NCBI RefSeq assembly: GCF_022664465.1
Contig: NZ_JAKREV010000011.1
Location: 1 to 43,722, forward strand
Length of the DNA: 43,722 nt
Source of the DNA: Sphingomonas hankookensis
GTDB lineage: Bacteria > Pseudomonadota > Alphaproteobacteria > Sphingomonadales > Sphingomonadaceae
Direction of reading: 5' to 3'
Below the pieces are notes generated by a model, which was not told the origin of the DNA, did not search any database, and saw only the letters and a program-made list of their open reading frames with translations. This document shows, one piece after another, positions 17,263 to 24,851 of this stretch. The translations under genes were made by a program, and so were the position numbers. Numbering within the stretch: position 1 is the first letter of the stretch; each line of letters opens with the position of its first letter.

Positions 17263-18150
17263 TCAGGAGCTTTCTGCGGTGACGCCGACCGACCGGAGCT
17301 TGTCAGGGTTTCGCATGATGTAGAGGTTCGAGATGCGCTCCCCATCGTTGCTACCGAACCATATCGTCGCCACGACGACGGGACCATCGTACAGCACTGC
17401 CCCGTAGCCGGTTGCGAGCCGAACGACGGTCCAGCGGTACCCGCGCCACCACTTTCGCGCGTGCGCACAAAATGCCAGAACGGTATCTCGGCCTTCCACA
17501 GGCGCGGACGTTGCGGCCGCTTTTCCGCCACCGTCCGCTTCCAGCCGCACATCATTCGCAAGCGCGGCGGAGAACGCCGCCATGTCTTCGGTCAGTATGG
17601 CGTGCTGGAATGCGGCGAGCAGGGCGCGCTGCCGATCGGGATCAAGCCGCGCCCGCTGCCGGCCGGACGTCACGTGCGCACGTGCGCGGGAGACGAGCTT
17701 GCGGCTCGCGGCCTCGCTCGTACCGAGCGAGGCTCCTACCTCGGCATGCGCGAGGCCGAAAACCTCGTGCAGGAGAAAGGCGGCTCGTTCCCTGGGCGAC
17801 GATCGCTCCAGTAATAGTAGGAAGGCGGTTTCAACTGCGAACGATAGTTCATCATCCTCGCTCGCCGTCGTACCTGCCAGTGGTTCGGGCAGCCACGGTC
17901 CCACATAGTCCGTACGCGCACGGGCGAAGGACCGTAACATGTCGATCGACCGCCGGGTGCAGGCCGTCATCAGCCACGCCGCCGGGTTCAGGATCGCGCC
18001 TCGATCAGCCTTCGACCAGCGGAGGAAGACGTCCTGCAGAACGTCTTCGGCATCGGCATGCGTCCCGAGCATGCGATACGCCATGCCGAACATTGCCGGC
18101 CGGGCGGCCTCGAACGCCGCCAGCTTCGCCTGGGGTTCGGCCTGCGTCAC
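17263..18150 (-). CDS. ECF sigma factor of the SigJ type with C-terminal SnoaL-like domain
   Basis: This 295-residue sigma factor is longer than plain ECF proteins. Region 2 (FGMAYRMLGTHADAEDVLQDVFLRW, PAAWLMTACTRRSIDMLRS) and region 4 (SPRERAAFLLHEVFGLAHAEVGASLGTSEAASRKLVSRARAHV) fill the first 170 residues. A SnoaL/NTF2-like fold follows (LLAAFQHAILTEDMAAFSAALANDVRL, ending VATIWFGSNDGERISNLYIMRNPDKL), as in the ECF41/SigJ group where it controls activity. The start is GTG 18150, sharing GTGA with the stop of the upstream ABM gene, so the pair is co-translated. ECF41 sigma factors are often linked to small oxidoreductase or carboxymuconolactone-type genes; the ABM gene plays that part here. 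Confidence 0.9.
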   Translation of the reverse strand: MTQAEPQAKLAAFEAARPAMFGMAYRMLGTHADAEDVLQDVFLRWSKADRGAILNPAAWLMTACTRRSIDMLRSFARARTDYVGPWLPEPLAGTTASEDDELSFAVETAFLLLLERSSPRERAAFLLHEVFGLAHAEVGASLGTSEAASRKLVSRARAHVTSGRQRARLDPDRQRALLAAFQHAILTEDMAAFSAALANDVRLEADGGGKAAATSAPVEGRDTVLAFCAHARKWWRGYRWTVVRLATGYGAVLYDGPVVVATIWFGSNDGERISNLYIMRNPDKLRSVGVTAESS

Positions 18151-18446
18151 ACGCCCTTGAACCAGCGCGGCTCGAACGTCGTAATTTCGGGATCATGCTG
18201 CAACAACGGCCGCGATTCAGCCAGGTATGCGAGGTACGCAGGCGACTGCATGAATGCGTTCGCGTCCTCCCCGGACCGATACAGCTGGAACGCGACTACC
18301 GTGTCGGGGTCGGCACCGAAACCGTAGAGGTAGGCGAGGTGGCCGTCGTTGGTGCTAATGGCTGGCATCATGTGGCGACGCCAAGACGCCTCCAGTTCGT
18401 CGCGCCGGCCGGGCTTGGTGCAATGCTCGAGGAACAGGGCTTGCAT
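18147..18446 (-). CDS. Antibiotic-biosynthesis-monooxygenase (ABM) fold protein
   Basis: A 99-residue protein with the ABM dimeric alpha/beta-barrel pattern: LFLEHCTKPGRRDELEASWRRHM, then a Tyr/Asp-rich turn, VVAFQLYRSGEDANAFMQSPAYLAYLAES. Such proteins act on quinols or heme or have no known activity. GGAG lies about 8 bases before ATG 18446. Its stop overlaps the GTG start of the ECF sigma gene, so it is probably part of that sigma factor's response. Confidence 0.8.
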   Translation of the reverse strand: MQALFLEHCTKPGRRDELEASWRRHMMPAISTNDGHLAYLYGFGADPDTVVAFQLYRSGEDANAFMQSPAYLAYLAESRPLLQHDPEITTFEPRWFKGV

Positions 18447-18589
18447 GATCGGGTCTCCAGATGATGAGAGTGTACTCCCCCATCATCATGACGGCTCGGC
18501 CCATGCGATCGTGACGCCATTGACAGGCATATTCCCAAGGGGACGCGGATCGTGCGAAACGGCAGCAGACCGTATATCACGAGTTTATC

Positions 18590-19125
18590 ACGGGGGCACG
18601 ACGACCACGCCACCTTCCGAGCAACGCTGCAGCAATTGGAAGCTTTGCTCGCGGCGATAAGCGCGGGCTGCGGTCGGCCCGAACACGGACGCGAAGTGGC
18701 AGAAGAGAGTGACCGTTCAGGATCGGAAAATCGGACTGACGGTGCCTCATTCCCTCACCCTGCTCGAGACCAAGCAGCCGCAAAATCGCAACACAGCCTG
18801 ACGGTGCCAGATTTGATTCAACATAGCCTGAGGGGCACGCGGTATCGAGCACTGGGTTACCGAACCCAATCATTCGTGGATCAAGGGTGGCCAGGCGAGC
18901 GGATGTGCCAAACCATCAAGGAGGCTACCATTAAGCCTTCTTTACGAGAGCCGCGACCAATTCCGGACGCGACTTGCCGAATTCGTGGTCGGCTACAGTT
19001 TCGACTGCCGGTTCAAGGCGCTCGACAGCATCGAGCCTCGAAAAAACATTGCCAAGAGCTGAACGTCAGGGACAGGTCAAATCATCGTCGCCTTGATTTG
19101 CCAGATGCCGGGACTGAACGCCTAG
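18590..19125 (+). pseudogene. Decayed IS481-family transposase remnant
   Basis: Pieces of an IS481-like transposase appear in changing frames. An N-terminal HTH part reads VGPNTDAKWQKRVTVQDRK (compare NPKTVAKWRKR in the family), preceded by a weak HGGTTTTPPSEQR. After an internal deletion the C-terminal catalytic part continues with GIEHWVTEPNHSW, then after a frameshift GERMCQTIKEATIK (family: VERMNRTIKEATVK), then in another frame LYESRDQFRTRLAEFV and at the end ICQMPGLNA before the stop at 19123-19125. Intact members are about 1 kb; this remnant is 540 bases with at least three frame changes. Its stop shares CTAG with the stop of the convergent ABM gene. Confidence 0.75.
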
Positions 19126-19454
19126 GCATGCGGAACAACCGAATAGTTGGCTATATCGACACTGATTCCCAGCCGATCAAACATGGTTTGTGCCTCGAAC
19201 CCACTTGCTACATGTCGCGCTCGAGCTGCTGATCGCGCGGCCTCGTAAGTTTCCTGATCACGCCATTCGACGAATGTTACGATGTTGAAGCGGCCAGTGC
19301 CTGACGACTGCTCGAGAATATAGTTCTGAATGCAACCGTCCATGTCATCAAGGAGCGCGTGGGACTCGCGCAGCTTGAATATAAACTCGTCCCGACTGGT
19401 CGAAGGCACATCGAACTTGTCTACCCTGAATACCGATTCGGAGTGGTGGCTCAT
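19122..19454 (-). CDS. ABM-fold (antibiotic biosynthesis monooxygenase-like) protein
   Basis: This 110-residue protein starts at ATG 19454 (MSHHSESVFRVDKF) with AAGGAG ahead of it; the open frame runs further upstream but into the regulatory region. The core FIFKLRESHALLDDMDGCIQNYILEQ, then FNIVTFVEWRDQETYEAARSAARAR, matches ABM-type ferredoxin-like folds. It is divergent from a MarR regulator, a common pairing in stress-response loci. Its C-terminal codons abut the IS481 remnant, so the natural end could have been altered by that insertion. Confidence 0.78.
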   Translation of the reverse strand: MSHHSESVFRVDKFDVPSTSRDEFIFKLRESHALLDDMDGCIQNYILEQSSGTGRFNIVTFVEWRDQETYEAARSAARARHVASGFEAQTMFDRLGISVDIANYSVVPHA

Positions 19455-19486
19455 GGGAGGATTCTCCTTCACACGATCGCAACTTG

Positions 19487-19525
19487 TGCCCCTGCGCAAC
19501 CAGGGGCAATGTGACAGCAGGTCAC
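19487..19525. promoter_or_regulatory. Two dyads in the ABM/MarR intergenic region
   Basis: TGCCCCTG (19487-19494) pairs with CAGGGGCA (19501-19508) over a 6-base loop, and GTGAC-N5-GTCAC follows at 19511-19525. MarR-family proteins bind such short palindromes between divergent genes. Which dyad is the operator cannot be settled by reading. Confidence 0.45.
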
Positions 19526-19563
19526 CATATCGGTAAGCCGTTGTCAATTTCGTTGGAGATGGG

Positions 19564-20004
19564 ATGCAGGATCGCAGTGATGCCGGGCTTCTGATTCTGG
19601 AGGTGTTCCGTTTGAACGCCCGACTTCTTGCCGGCGGTGATGACCTGGTCGCGCCGTTGGGGTTGTCCAGTGCACGCTGGCAAGTGCTCGGCGCGATAGC
19701 GGGCTCGACTGCGGACCAGCCGGTTGCCCATATCGCGCGCGCTATGGGGCTTCAACGCCAAGGCGTGCAGCGTATAGTAAATGAGCTGTCGGAAAATGGC
19801 TTCGTTGCTTTTCGCGAGAATCCTCATCACCGGCGCGCCCAGCTTGTCATTTTGACCGATAAAGGACGAACGGCCTACTCGGCTGCGATGCGCAAGCGTG
19901 AACCATGGGTAGAGAAACTGGTAAGTGGGATATCCAAGGAAGACATTTCGTTGGCGCTAGAGGTTTTGTCGACGATGCGCGAAAGGATCGACAAGACCGG
20001 TTAG
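19564..20004 (+). CDS. MarR-family transcriptional regulator
   Basis: A 146-residue MarR protein: LILEVFRLNARLLAGGDDLVAPLGLSSARWQVLGAI, recognition helix ARAMGLQRQGVQRIVNELSENGFV, and the wing RENPHHRRAQLVILTDKGR. GGAG lies a few bases before ATG 19564. It faces the ABM gene at 19122-19454 and most likely represses it and itself through the dyads between them. Confidence 0.9.
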   Translation: MQDRSDAGLLILEVFRLNARLLAGGDDLVAPLGLSSARWQVLGAIAGSTADQPVAHIARAMGLQRQGVQRIVNELSENGFVAFRENPHHRRAQLVILTDKGRTAYSAAMRKREPWVEKLVSGISKEDISLALEVLSTMRERIDKTG

Positions 20005-20404
20005 TTGTTCCAGTGTCAGCGTCACTATTGGTGTGTCATGTTGAAAATTTCCGTTAGATGGACATCGGATCGTCGATGATAGTGATTCATCGCTTGGCGA
20101 TAGCGGTGAGCGTGACTGGAAGGTACAATATTTATAACTTACTTGTGCCGTTTTTGTTTGAACGCGCCTTGGCTATTCGATGGTGGGCTGAGCTGGGAGT
20201 ATGTTCGCCCATGTCCTAGAAGACGTTCAGGGTGCTGGGGCCGGGTAACAATCTGCGGCGCCATGCGCTTGATCAACGGATTAACTTGGGTGCTGCAGCA
20301 CCGCCGACATTCGAAATATCAACTCCGTATAAAGTTCGTATATCCAACCGGCCGGCACATTCTCCCAAGGTCGCGAATGATCGCGGCATACCAAGGAGAA
20401 CGTC
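20005..20404. other. Leader region of the lasso cluster
   Basis: About 400 bases without a convincing gene. The first half is AT-rich for this genome (for example TACAATATTTATAACTT near 20126-20142). A -10-like TATAAA lies near 20328-20333. AAGGAG at 20393-20398, six bases before ATG 20405, is the ribosome site of the lasso precursor. The promoter is therefore probably in this stretch, but I cannot place it firmly. Confidence 0.45.
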
Positions 20405-20536
20405 ATGGAACGCGATAACGACAAGGCACCGACGCTGGTCGATCTGGGCGATGCCCGTGTCCTGACCCAAGGCCCGGCCGGTACCCCGATCGACGAGGTC
20501 CAGGGGTTCCTCGGCGCCGGCTTGGCCGACGACTGA
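20405..20536 (+). CDS. Lasso peptide precursor (43 residues)
   Basis: The 43-residue product has the layout of proteobacterial lasso precursors. The leader (about 22 residues) contains PTLVDLGDARVLTQ, close to the family pattern LGDA-x-x-LT, with Thr at the penultimate leader position. The core (21 residues) starts GPAGTPIDE and ends AGLADD. Gly1 would be linked to Asp8 to form an 8-residue ring; Glu9 is the alternative acceptor. Phe13, Leu14 and Leu18 are candidate plug residues. The size, Asp8 ring and DD end are reminiscent of syanodin-type sphingomonad peptides, as I recall them. AAGGAG precedes the ATG. Leader peptidase and cyclase genes follow on the same strand. Too short to be called by most gene finders. 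Confidence 0.88.
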   Translation: MERDNDKAPTLVDLGDARVLTQGPAGTPIDEVQGFLGAGLADD

Positions 20537-20542
20537 AAGGGT

Positions 20543-20570
20543 GGCGGGGTGTTCCCGGGAACACCCCGCC
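20543..20570. terminator. Perfect GC-rich palindrome between lasso precursor and peptidase genes
   Basis: Two 14-base arms (GGCGGGGTGTTCCC at 20543-20556 and its exact complement at 20557-20570) meet with no spacer, 6 bases past the precursor stop. A hairpin here would end most transcripts or protect the precursor mRNA, so that far more peptide than enzyme is made, a known pattern in lasso clusters. No T tract follows, so partial read-through into the peptidase gene is expected. Confidence 0.7.
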
Positions 20571-20578
20571 GCTTCGCG

Positions 20579-21220
20579 ATGAGGTTCTTCCTACCCCCGT
20601 TGGTTGGCTTCTGCTCAATTGGCGAGAGCGTGATTTTCCTCGATGCCCGCTCGGATCGCTACTGGATGCTTCCAGCAGCGATGAGCCAAGCCCTCAACCG
20701 ACTATGCGCCGGTGCAGAACTTGCGGGCGAGGCGGCGGCACCGCTCCTCGCACTCGTCCGAGCCGGACTGCTCGACAGCACCAAGGGCGAGCCTCTTGTG
20801 CCTTGCCAACTCCCGCGCGCGCGGATCAGTCGCCTCGAGGTAATCGACACCACGCCCAGGTCCTCGACGATGATTGCCGGACTGTGCTTCGCGGCGAGCA
20901 TCTGGCGCATACGCAGGCGCGGCCTGGGATGTGAACTTGCAGCGCTTCAGCGTCGGCGAGAGCGGCGAAGCGGAACTGCCCGCCATGTCGATCGCCATGC
21001 GGGCGCTTTTGCGCGACTGCGCCTGCTGGTCAGCCCAACGGGGCATTGTCTTCCCCTGTCGCTGGCGCTGGCCCGGCGACGTGCTTCTGCCGATGCCCGG
21101 CTTGTCTTCGGCGTGCAGTTGGCCCCGTTCGCGGCGCATGCCTGGGTCCAGCGCGACACCGAAGTGCTCAACGACGAGTTGCATGTCGTGCACGCGTTCA
21201 CGCCGATCCTCATGATATGA
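20579..21220 (+). CDS. Lasso peptide leader peptidase, fused B1-B2 type
   Basis: This 213-residue protein joins a small N-terminal PqqD-like recognition domain (FCSIGESVIFLDARSDRYWMLPAAMSQALNRL) that binds the leader to a transglutaminase-like cysteine peptidase (B2). The catalytic Cys is in PTGHCLPLSLALARR, the His in LAPFAAHAWVQ, and the Asp in VLNDELHVVHAFTPI. It cuts the leader off so the cyclase can close the ring. ATG 20579 is chosen as the start; an earlier in-frame GTG at 20549 would fall in the hairpin. The stop overlaps the cyclase ATG by 4 bases. It appears intact. The gene order here is A-B-C, whereas many alphaproteobacterial clusters are A-C-B. Confidence 0.87.
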   Translation: MRFFLPPLVGFCSIGESVIFLDARSDRYWMLPAAMSQALNRLCAGAELAGEAAAPLLALVRAGLLDSTKGEPLVPCQLPRARISRLEVIDTTPRSSTMIAGLCFAASIWRIRRRGLGCELAALQRRRERRSGTARHVDRHAGAFARLRLLVSPTGHCLPLSLALARRRASADARLVFGVQLAPFAAHAWVQRDTEVLNDELHVVHAFTPILMI

Positions 21221-22490
21221 TCCGGCCAGCATTCGCTGCATGGTTGGCCAAGTCCAAGCCCTTCGGCGCAGGGGAGCAATCCCGCTTTTCCGAGGCAGCC
21301 CGCCGGGCCGGCCTTGGGCTATGCCATATCGACAATCGGATGATGATCGCATCGTCGCATGCGATTCCAACGTCGGGAAGCTGGATTGTCGGATCGCTGT
21401 TCCGACGCGGTGAGGCCACGCCGCTGACGGAAGCGACACTTCGCGCCTCGTTCGGGACTGTAAGCGCGGCAAGTGAACTGACGCGTGGCCATTGGGGCGA
21501 TTATGTTGCCTTCGGTACCTCGCGTGACGGCCGCTACGCCGTGCGCGCGCCGTTCGGCAGCTTGTCACGCTATTGGCAGGACGCGCCCGACCATGTCATC
21601 CTGGCCTCATCGGTCCGGCTGTTGGGCGCATTCGGTGGTTCGGCTCCGGCTGTCGACTGGCATGCCGTGGGCCAATTCCTCGCGGCCACCGACCTGCGCA
21701 ATGGGCGCACCTGCCTGCGCGGCGTCGAGGAACTTGCCGGCGGCCAGGCAATCGAGGTCTACGACCGCGGCATTCGCCTGGAGCGGCACTGGTCTCCCTG
21801 GTCGTGGACCGACCGGGCGCAGGCATTCCACACTCGCGATGCGGCGGCGGAAGCATTGGCCGGGGCGATCGACACTGCGGTCGTGTCTCGCCTCCCGGTC
21901 GACGTGCCGGCGATCCTGCTCCTGTCCGGCGGGCTGGATTCGTCGGTCGTGGCGGCGGCGCTGGCATCCAATGGGCGCCGCTTCACCTGCCTGACGATGG
22001 TGGTCGCGGACGCACAGGGCGACGAACGCGATCATGCCGGGCCGTGGCGCGCCATCTCGACGTCCCGTTGGTCGAAGTCGTTCGCGATCCTCGTCAAGTC
22101 GATCTCACGCGTCCCCTCGCGCGTGGCTTGCCGCGACCAACCGGTGCGCAGTTCCGCCAAGCAACATTTGCGGCTGCGGACGACCTGGCGAGAGAAACCG
22201 GTTCGGCGCTGGTCATCGATGGCGGTGGCGGCGACAACATGTTCTGCTCGCTGCAAAGCGTCGCCCCGGTAGTCGATGCCCTGTTCGCCATGGGCAGGGA
22301 ATCGCATCCCCTCGCAACGGCGGGTTCGATCGCACGGATGGCCCAGGTCAGCCTTGCTGCTGTCCTGGCGCGCGCCGGCGCGCGGTTGATGACGCGTCGC
22401 GCGGCCTATCGTTGGTCAGTCGACCACAGCTTCCTCGATCCCGGGATAGTCGATGGCCTTGATCCTTCCCATCCATGGCTCGAGGCTCCG
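21217..22490 (+). pseudogene. Lasso cyclase (asparagine-synthetase homologue), frameshifted and truncated
   Basis: The product resembles asparagine synthetase B and lasso cyclases. An N-terminal glutaminase-like fold is followed by the ATP site LLLSGGLDSSVVAAAL. At about 22037-22041 one C appears lost (HARAVARHL is broken as GCCGGGCC), so the frame moves. It continues in the next frame as AVARHLDVPLVEVVRDP, ETGSALVIDGGGGDNMFCSLQ and ends SHPWLEAP at about 22490. From there the sequence is trbI, so the C-terminal third (lasso cyclases are about 550-600 residues) is missing. The natural frame meets a stop at 22270-22272. Two independent breaks make a working cyclase unlikely. Confidence 0.85.
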
Positions 22491-22690
22491 AGCTGTCGAT
22501 CTCCGGCGGAAGCGACCTCGTGCAGGCAATCCGCCAGTCCGCCCAGACGAACACCGCACGAGCCGGCGACCAGATCACCCAGCGCAACCTCGACGCCCAG
22601 CCGACGGTCACGATCCGTCCCGGCGCGCCCGTGCGCGTGCTGGTGACCCGCGATCTCATCCTCGCCCCTTATCCGAGAAGGACAAGCTGA
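22485..22690 (+). pseudogene. trbI: 3' fragment of a conjugative-transfer trbI gene
   Basis: Only the last 67 or so codons remain: ELSISGGSDLVQAIRQSAQ, then the typical TrbI end NLDAQPTVTIRPGAPVRVLVTRDLILAPY. TrbI is the VirB10-like component of the mating-pair channel. The rest of the tra/trb set is not in the window. It is joined to the truncated lasso cyclase in a different frame; the junction is between about 22478 and 22491, with the short shared string GCTCCG. DUF2274, which normally follows trbI in integrative conjugative elements, starts 2 bases after its stop. Confidence 0.8.
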
Positions 22691-22691
22691 C

Positions 22692-22922
22692 ATGGCCGAT
22701 CTCAAGCTCGGCAAGCTGCCCGACCGCACCCCGGTCAAGCTGGCCATCACCATCACGCCCGACCTCCAGTCGTCGCTGCAGGCCTATGCTGCGGCCTATG
22801 CCTCGACCTACGGCATCGAGGAGCCGGTCACCGAATTGATCCCCGCGATGTTGTCGGCCTTCCTCGAAAGCGATCGGGCGTTTGCGCGCGAGCGCGACGC
22901 GCGGGCACGGGGGCAGAAATGA
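22692..22922 (+). CDS. DUF2274 protein of conjugative elements
   Basis: This 76-residue protein (MADLKLGKLPDRTPVKLAITITPDL, then LQAYAAAYASTYG and LIPAMLSAFLESDRAFARER) matches the DUF2274 family. That family sits directly after trbI in alphaproteobacterial integrative elements; its role is unknown, perhaps a ribbon-helix-helix regulator. GAGAAGGA precedes the ATG, and the stop overlaps the next start by 4 bases. Confidence 0.82.
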   Translation: MADLKLGKLPDRTPVKLAITITPDLQSSLQAYAAAYASTYGIEEPVTELIPAMLSAFLESDRAFARERDARARGQK

Positions 22923-23152
22923 TCGAGCGGGCATGGGAAAGGAAGATCGAGCCGCTGACGGTCCGCGTGGCAACGGCGGTCCGGATTACCGGCCTCAGCC
23001 GCTCGCGCATCTACGAGCTCATCCAGTCGGGCGACCTCGAGACGACGAAGGTCGGCCGTGCTACGCTGGTCCAGTATCGCAGCCTCAAGCGGTTGACCGA
23101 CAATGAGGGTGGCGGAGAGGGGCATTCCGGACGTGTTTTGCCCCGCGACTAA
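22919..23152 (+). CDS. Excisionase/AlpA-like helix-turn-helix protein
   Basis: A 77-residue winged-helix protein of the MerR/excisionase type: LTVRVATAVRITGLSRSRIYELIQSGDLETTKVGRATLVQYRSL. Such proteins help an integrase excise its element. It is coupled to DUF2274 (ATGA overlap) and meets the convergent hipA gene, overlapping it by 3 bases at the stops. In this island it is the probable partner of the integrase at 25240-26466. Confidence 0.8.
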   Translation: MIERAWERKIEPLTVRVATAVRITGLSRSRIYELIQSGDLETTKVGRATLVQYRSLKRLTDNEGGGEGHSGRVLPRD

Positions 23153-24480
23153 CCTAGCTCCGTAAACGCCGTGTCGAGACGTGCCAGACGGTCGGCGATC
23201 GCCCCCTTGACGCTGGCATGGACGTCGTCGGCGAAGTCGTCCGGCATTGCTTCTCGCGCGATGTCCGCGGCCGTGACGGCTTTTTCGCGAATGTCGGTGA
23301 TGACCTTGTCGATGGTGGTTGGGCCGATACCCGCGGCTTTCGCGGTCTGGACGAAGTGCCGGCCCAGGACTTCCTCGATCCGGTAATGGCGGCCCGTACC
23401 CGCTGACATTGCCAACCGGAAACTCTTCTGTGCCAGCTGTCCGCGATCAACAACGGCTTGGACGCTCAGCACGTCGTAGAAGGGCGTCAGCATGAAGCCG
23501 CCGCCCGGACGCAGGAAGAGGCTGAAGTTTTTCGCATGTCCGTCGGTCGCGCCGATGAGCCAGAAGATGATTTGGCTCGACAGGAATGTCGCCTGATCCT
23601 CGGTCGGATCGTCACTGCCGCCGAGCAGTCTTATGATGTCCGCCGCGGCGGGACCGCCTTCGCTTTGGTATTTCCGGGAGGATGGCACGCCGAGTGCCTG
23701 GCAGCAGTCTTCCTGCGGAACGCGCAGCAGTCGGCCATCGGCGAGCCATTGGCGATCGAACCGCTCGACGACCAGCGCGCGGCGCCCCCCGAAGGTGACG
23801 ATCTCGGTTTTCGCGACCGGCAAGCCGAAGGCGCCTAGCAGCGCCAGACAGTAATGCTCGTTGTCGACACTGGCGGTCATGTCGACCGTGCCGGTGGAGG
23901 TCGGAATCTCGCCGAGCTGAGGTTTTAGGATATGCGTTGTTGGAGTCGCTCCGATTGGACGCAGCCACTGGCCATCGTGGCGCAGCAGCGCGGTCTTCTC
24001 CTGCGCACCGGCAATTGAGATCCGGAACTCCTGATCGGGGTCGATCCCCAGTGGCGCACCTTTGAGATTGTCGAGGAGGTGTTCGATATCCTCGTCGCGC
24101 AACGCTTCGCCCCGTACCTCGCCTGTGGCGTCAATGGCTTCACCGTCGGGCAGGAACCGCATCGCGCCCACGCAATCCCGGCCGATGCGGGCCAAGAGAC
24201 TGTACGGATCGGTACCTTCGGCACCGGTGCGCTCTGCCACGCGGCGTCGAACATCGGCGCTGTCGGGAAGCAGGTTGTCGAAAACGGCGAGTACCGGCGC
24301 GCCGCGATAAGTGGTTGCGCGAAGCGGCAGCGACAGCGAGGCCGCAAATGCGTGCTCCCACTCGAGCCAGCTCTGGTCATAGCGGAACGATACGGCGCCG
24401 CTCGCTTCCTTCTCGAGGCGGCCGACGAGGCGATTGTTGATCAGCACATTCAGGGGAATGTGGGTCTTGCGGCGTGCCAT
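23149..24480 (-). CDS. hipA: HipA-family Ser/Thr kinase toxin
   Basis: A 443-residue HipA of normal length. The N-terminal HipA domain (LNVLINNRLVGRLEKEASGAVSFRYDQSWLEWEHAFAASLSLPL) is followed by the phosphate loop FRISIAGAQEKTALL, KPQ, VVERFDR, the catalytic ATDGHAKNFSLF and the metal-binding PFYDVLS. HipA phosphorylates glutamyl-tRNA synthetase in E. coli and causes dormancy. All key motifs are present, so the toxin looks functional. It starts 2 bases after hipB, on an element bearing an integrase, which suggests it helps keep the element. Confidence 0.93.
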   Translation of the reverse strand: MARRKTHIPLNVLINNRLVGRLEKEASGAVSFRYDQSWLEWEHAFAASLSLPLRATTYRGAPVLAVFDNLLPDSADVRRRVAERTGAEGTDPYSLLARIGRDCVGAMRFLPDGEAIDATGEVRGEALRDEDIEHLLDNLKGAPLGIDPDQEFRISIAGAQEKTALLRHDGQWLRPIGATPTTHILKPQLGEIPTSTGTVDMTASVDNEHYCLALLGAFGLPVAKTEIVTFGGRRALVVERFDRQWLADGRLLRVPQEDCCQALGVPSSRKYQSEGGPAAADIIRLLGGSDDPTEDQATFLSSQIIFWLIGATDGHAKNFSLFLRPGGGFMLTPFYDVLSVQAVVDRGQLAQKSFRLAMSAGTGRHYRIEEVLGRHFVQTAKAAGIGPTTIDKVITDIREKAVTAADIAREAMPDDFADDVHASVKGAIADRLARLDTAFTELG

Positions 24481-24482
24481 TG

Positions 24483-24731
24483 TCAGAAGATTTCGCTCAG
24501 GTCGGCTCCGCCCTTGCTGCGCGGTGCGATTTGCATGTCGAGGTCGAGCGCTGCCAGGATGCCGAACAGGGTGTCGAGCTTGGTACCCGTCTGCCCGCTT
24601 TCGATGCGAGAGATGGTCTTCTGCCCGGTGCCGACCAAGGCTGCCAGTGCCTGTTGGGTGAGATTGCGCCGAATCCGCGCGTTATGGATGAGGGCGCCGA
24701 GCTGTTTGGGAGAGCGTGCAATGTGGGCCAC
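24483..24731 (-). CDS. hipB: HipB-like Xre-family antitoxin and repressor
   Basis: An 82-residue Xre-type HTH protein: LGALIHNARIRRNLTQQALAALVGTGQKTISRIESGQTGTKLDTLFGILAALDLDMQIAPR. GTG 24731 is the best start (VAHIARSPKQLG), with GAAAGG ahead; the longer open frame would run through the operators. It neutralises HipA and represses the operon. The four repeats just upstream (24755-24851) are its likely sites. The C-terminal tail SKGGADLSEIF may be the flexible degradable end. Confidence 0.9.
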   Translation of the reverse strand: MAHIARSPKQLGALIHNARIRRNLTQQALAALVGTGQKTISRIESGQTGTKLDTLFGILAALDLDMQIAPRSKGGADLSEIF

Positions 24732-24754
24732 AGAAGACGCCTTTCGGTAACGGC

Positions 24755-24851
24755 ATACCCCGTAAGGGATAAAGTAGCAATATACCGCACAGGGCATATG
24801 GTCAATTTATACCGTGCAGGGGATAATGCCAATTTATACCCCGTAAGGTAT
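24755..24851. promoter_or_regulatory. Four tandem hipBA operators
   Basis: Four imperfect palindromes of the form TATACC-N(4-6)-AGG(G)ATA lie at 24755-24771 (ATACCCCGTAAGGGATA), 24781-24799 (TATACCGCACAGGGCATAT), 24808-24825 (TATACCGTGCAGGGGATA) and 24835-24851 (TATACCCCGTAAGGTAT). Their centres are about 27 bases apart. The layout and the arms recall the TATCC-N8-GGATA sites of E. coli hipBA, which also number four. The hipBA promoter must lie among them. Confidence 0.82.

Noticed and set aside
18552..19232. A 226-codon plus-strand gene
   Set aside because: Family motifs of IS481 transposase are spread over three frames in this stretch, so no single frame is the real product.
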